Made by a program: the position numbers and the translations under genes. Shown piece by piece: positions 63,146-64,000 of a DNA stretch of 64,000 nt. The stretch comes from Scylla paramamosain (lineage: Eukaryota > Arthropoda > Malacostraca > Decapoda > Portunidae). How positions within the stretch are numbered: the stretch's first letter is position 1; each line of letters begins with the position of its first letter. Under the pieces are notes generated by a model that saw only the letters and a program-made list of their open reading frames with translations, did not search any database and was not told where the DNA came from. The DNA is taken from NCBI RefSeq assembly GCF_035594125.1, contig NC_087197.1, positions 8,106,110-8,170,109 on the forward strand, in the 5' to 3' direction.

Positions 63146-64000
63146 GCAAAAAGCGCAAAAACTTGTGTATATAAAGAAGTTTCTTAGATACCAAAATGCT
63201 GAAACTCATGAATAACAATCTTAATTGAGAAACAGAACAATCTTACCAAAAGCGTGCATTTTCATTGTTTTTCACATTGTTAGTTAGCAAAATCCCAAAA
63301 AGCATGCGAAACTAGCTTTATGTGAGAAAAAAATGACATTACCAGAAGTGTCTTTTGAGTGTTTTTGAGCATGTTTGGCAATAATGTACTAGAAAGCAGG
63401 GCAATCACATTACATGGGAATAAAACCAACTTTGACCAAGAACTTGCCATTATGTGTTTTTGAGCTCCTTATATACCAAAACGCTAAAATGCATGCAAAA
63501 CACTCCTTTATGGAGAAGCAGAAAAAAACATTACAAAAAACATGTGTTTTAAGTGTTTTTGATCATGTTACCTATAAAAACGCTTAAATACATTCAAAGA
63601 ACCCTATGTTTAGGAAACGAAAGGACATTACGAAAAACGTTTATTATGACTGTTTTAAAGTTCCTTAAGTACCAACACATTAAAACCCACAAATAACACT
63701 CTTTAAAGAGAAAAGAAAAATAAAAAAGATTAAAAAATTCTGCCAAAATTCAGGAAATTTACGTGGAAAAAAAGAACATTATCAAAAGGGTTAATTATAG
63801 CTTTTTTTTCGGATTGTTATTTACCAAACCTTAAAGTGCATGCAAAGCCACCTATATGAGGAAATTAAACGACTTTGCCAGAAACCTGTCTTTTCAGTGT
63901 TTTTCAGTATGTTAGGCACTAAACCGATAAATAATATGGAAGTCAGTCAATATGTGAATCCAAAACAAAATTACTGAAAACGTGTCTTTTCAGCGTTTTA

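Larger units (their letters stand above)
1..64000. repeat. AT-rich complex satellite array filling the whole window
   Basis: Every kilobase repeats the same set of boxes: GAGTGTTTTT or its complement AAAAACACTC, GCATGCAAA, ACATTAC, and a m5 landmark containing GGTACCGAGATGCC, which recurs about every 1.1 kb. I found no stretch of 300 bases that is not satellite-derived. The subunits are diverged from one another, but equivalent subunits in successive HORs are close, which is the signature of higher-order repeat amplification. Reading frames are short, overlap on both strands and repeat the same peptides, so none is called. The subunit length does not fit primate alpha satellite (171 bp), Arabidopsis (about 178 bp), rice CentO (155 bp) or maize CentC (156 bp). 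I cannot match it to a named family from memory. A centromeric or heterochromatic location is an inference from the structure. Confidence 0.95.
61673..64000 (+). repeat. Plus-oriented satellite block 6
   Basis: Runs to the end of the window. m5 landmarks lie near 62,635 and 63,740 (the latter truncated: RAAAAATTCTGCC-type start without GGTACC). 62.8-64.0 kb resembles 30.2-31.4 kb (direct) and 54.1-52.9 kb (inverted). Confidence 0.85.

Noticed and set aside
1..64000. CRISPR array
   Set aside because: The repeated boxes are short and the intervals between them are repeated as well, so there are no unique spacers. The base composition and HOR structure are those of a eukaryotic satellite.
1..64000. 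Human or primate alpha satellite
   Set aside because: The subunit is about 97 bp, not 171 bp, and I saw no CENP-B box (TTCG, four bases, A, two bases, CGGG).

Overview
This window shows no gene I can support. By eye all 64 kb is one AT-rich (roughly 70% A+T) tandem satellite array built from diverged subunits of about 97 bp. The sequence is eukaryotic in character and fits a centromeric, pericentromeric or other heterochromatic block. I cannot name the species. A short stretch identical to the plant telomere repeat (AAACCCTAAA) recurs once per repeat and would fit a flowering plant, but it is not proof. The short reading frames (longest 122 codons) are readings of the same repeat. Their peptides recur many times, carry no domain, and occur on both strands.

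Repeat architecture: the working unit is a higher-order repeat (HOR) of about 1.1 kb. I divide it into ten subunits, m1 to m10. Most start with a box of the form GAGTGTTTTT followed by a subunit-specific word (CACATTCTTAG, GAGCGTGATAG, GAGCTCCTTAT, GATCATGTTAC, AAGTTCCTTAA and so on). Five subunits of the reference copy are 95-97 bp. m5 is about 199 bp because it holds an A/T-rich AAAT-type microsatellite plus a second half-unit with a KpnI-type GGTACC word. m10 is about 149 bp. A clean reference copy lies at 43,778-44,900. About fifty copies of the m5 landmark are visible.

Orientation: call the direction of the reference copy plus. The array switches direction many times: minus 1-5,203; plus 5,204-35,385; minus 35,386-42,226; plus 42,227-51,395; minus 51,396-61,672; plus 61,673-64,000. 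Seven short (about 450-480 bp) inverted cassettes with the same two breakpoints lie inside these blocks (7,280; 11,846; 17,414; 21,945; 41,225; 48,701; 57,767). There is also one near-perfect 330-bp palindrome at 49,738-50,067.

Large-scale mosaic: 5,690-15,275 and 15,285-25,384 are a direct tandem segmental duplication of about 10.1 kb, with nine m5 landmarks per full unit and two cassettes each. The first copy has lost about 540 bp at 5,870. Other blocks are older copies of one another in direct or inverted order: 1.0-4.73 kb against 31.6-35.38 kb (inverted); 26.5-29.6 against 37.3-40.4 (inverted); 5.2-11.1 against 61.4-53.1 (inverted); 5.2-8.5 against 46.0-49.9 (direct). I saw no transposable element, RNA gene or CRISPR array. 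The interest of the window is in how a complex satellite is rearranged and spread.
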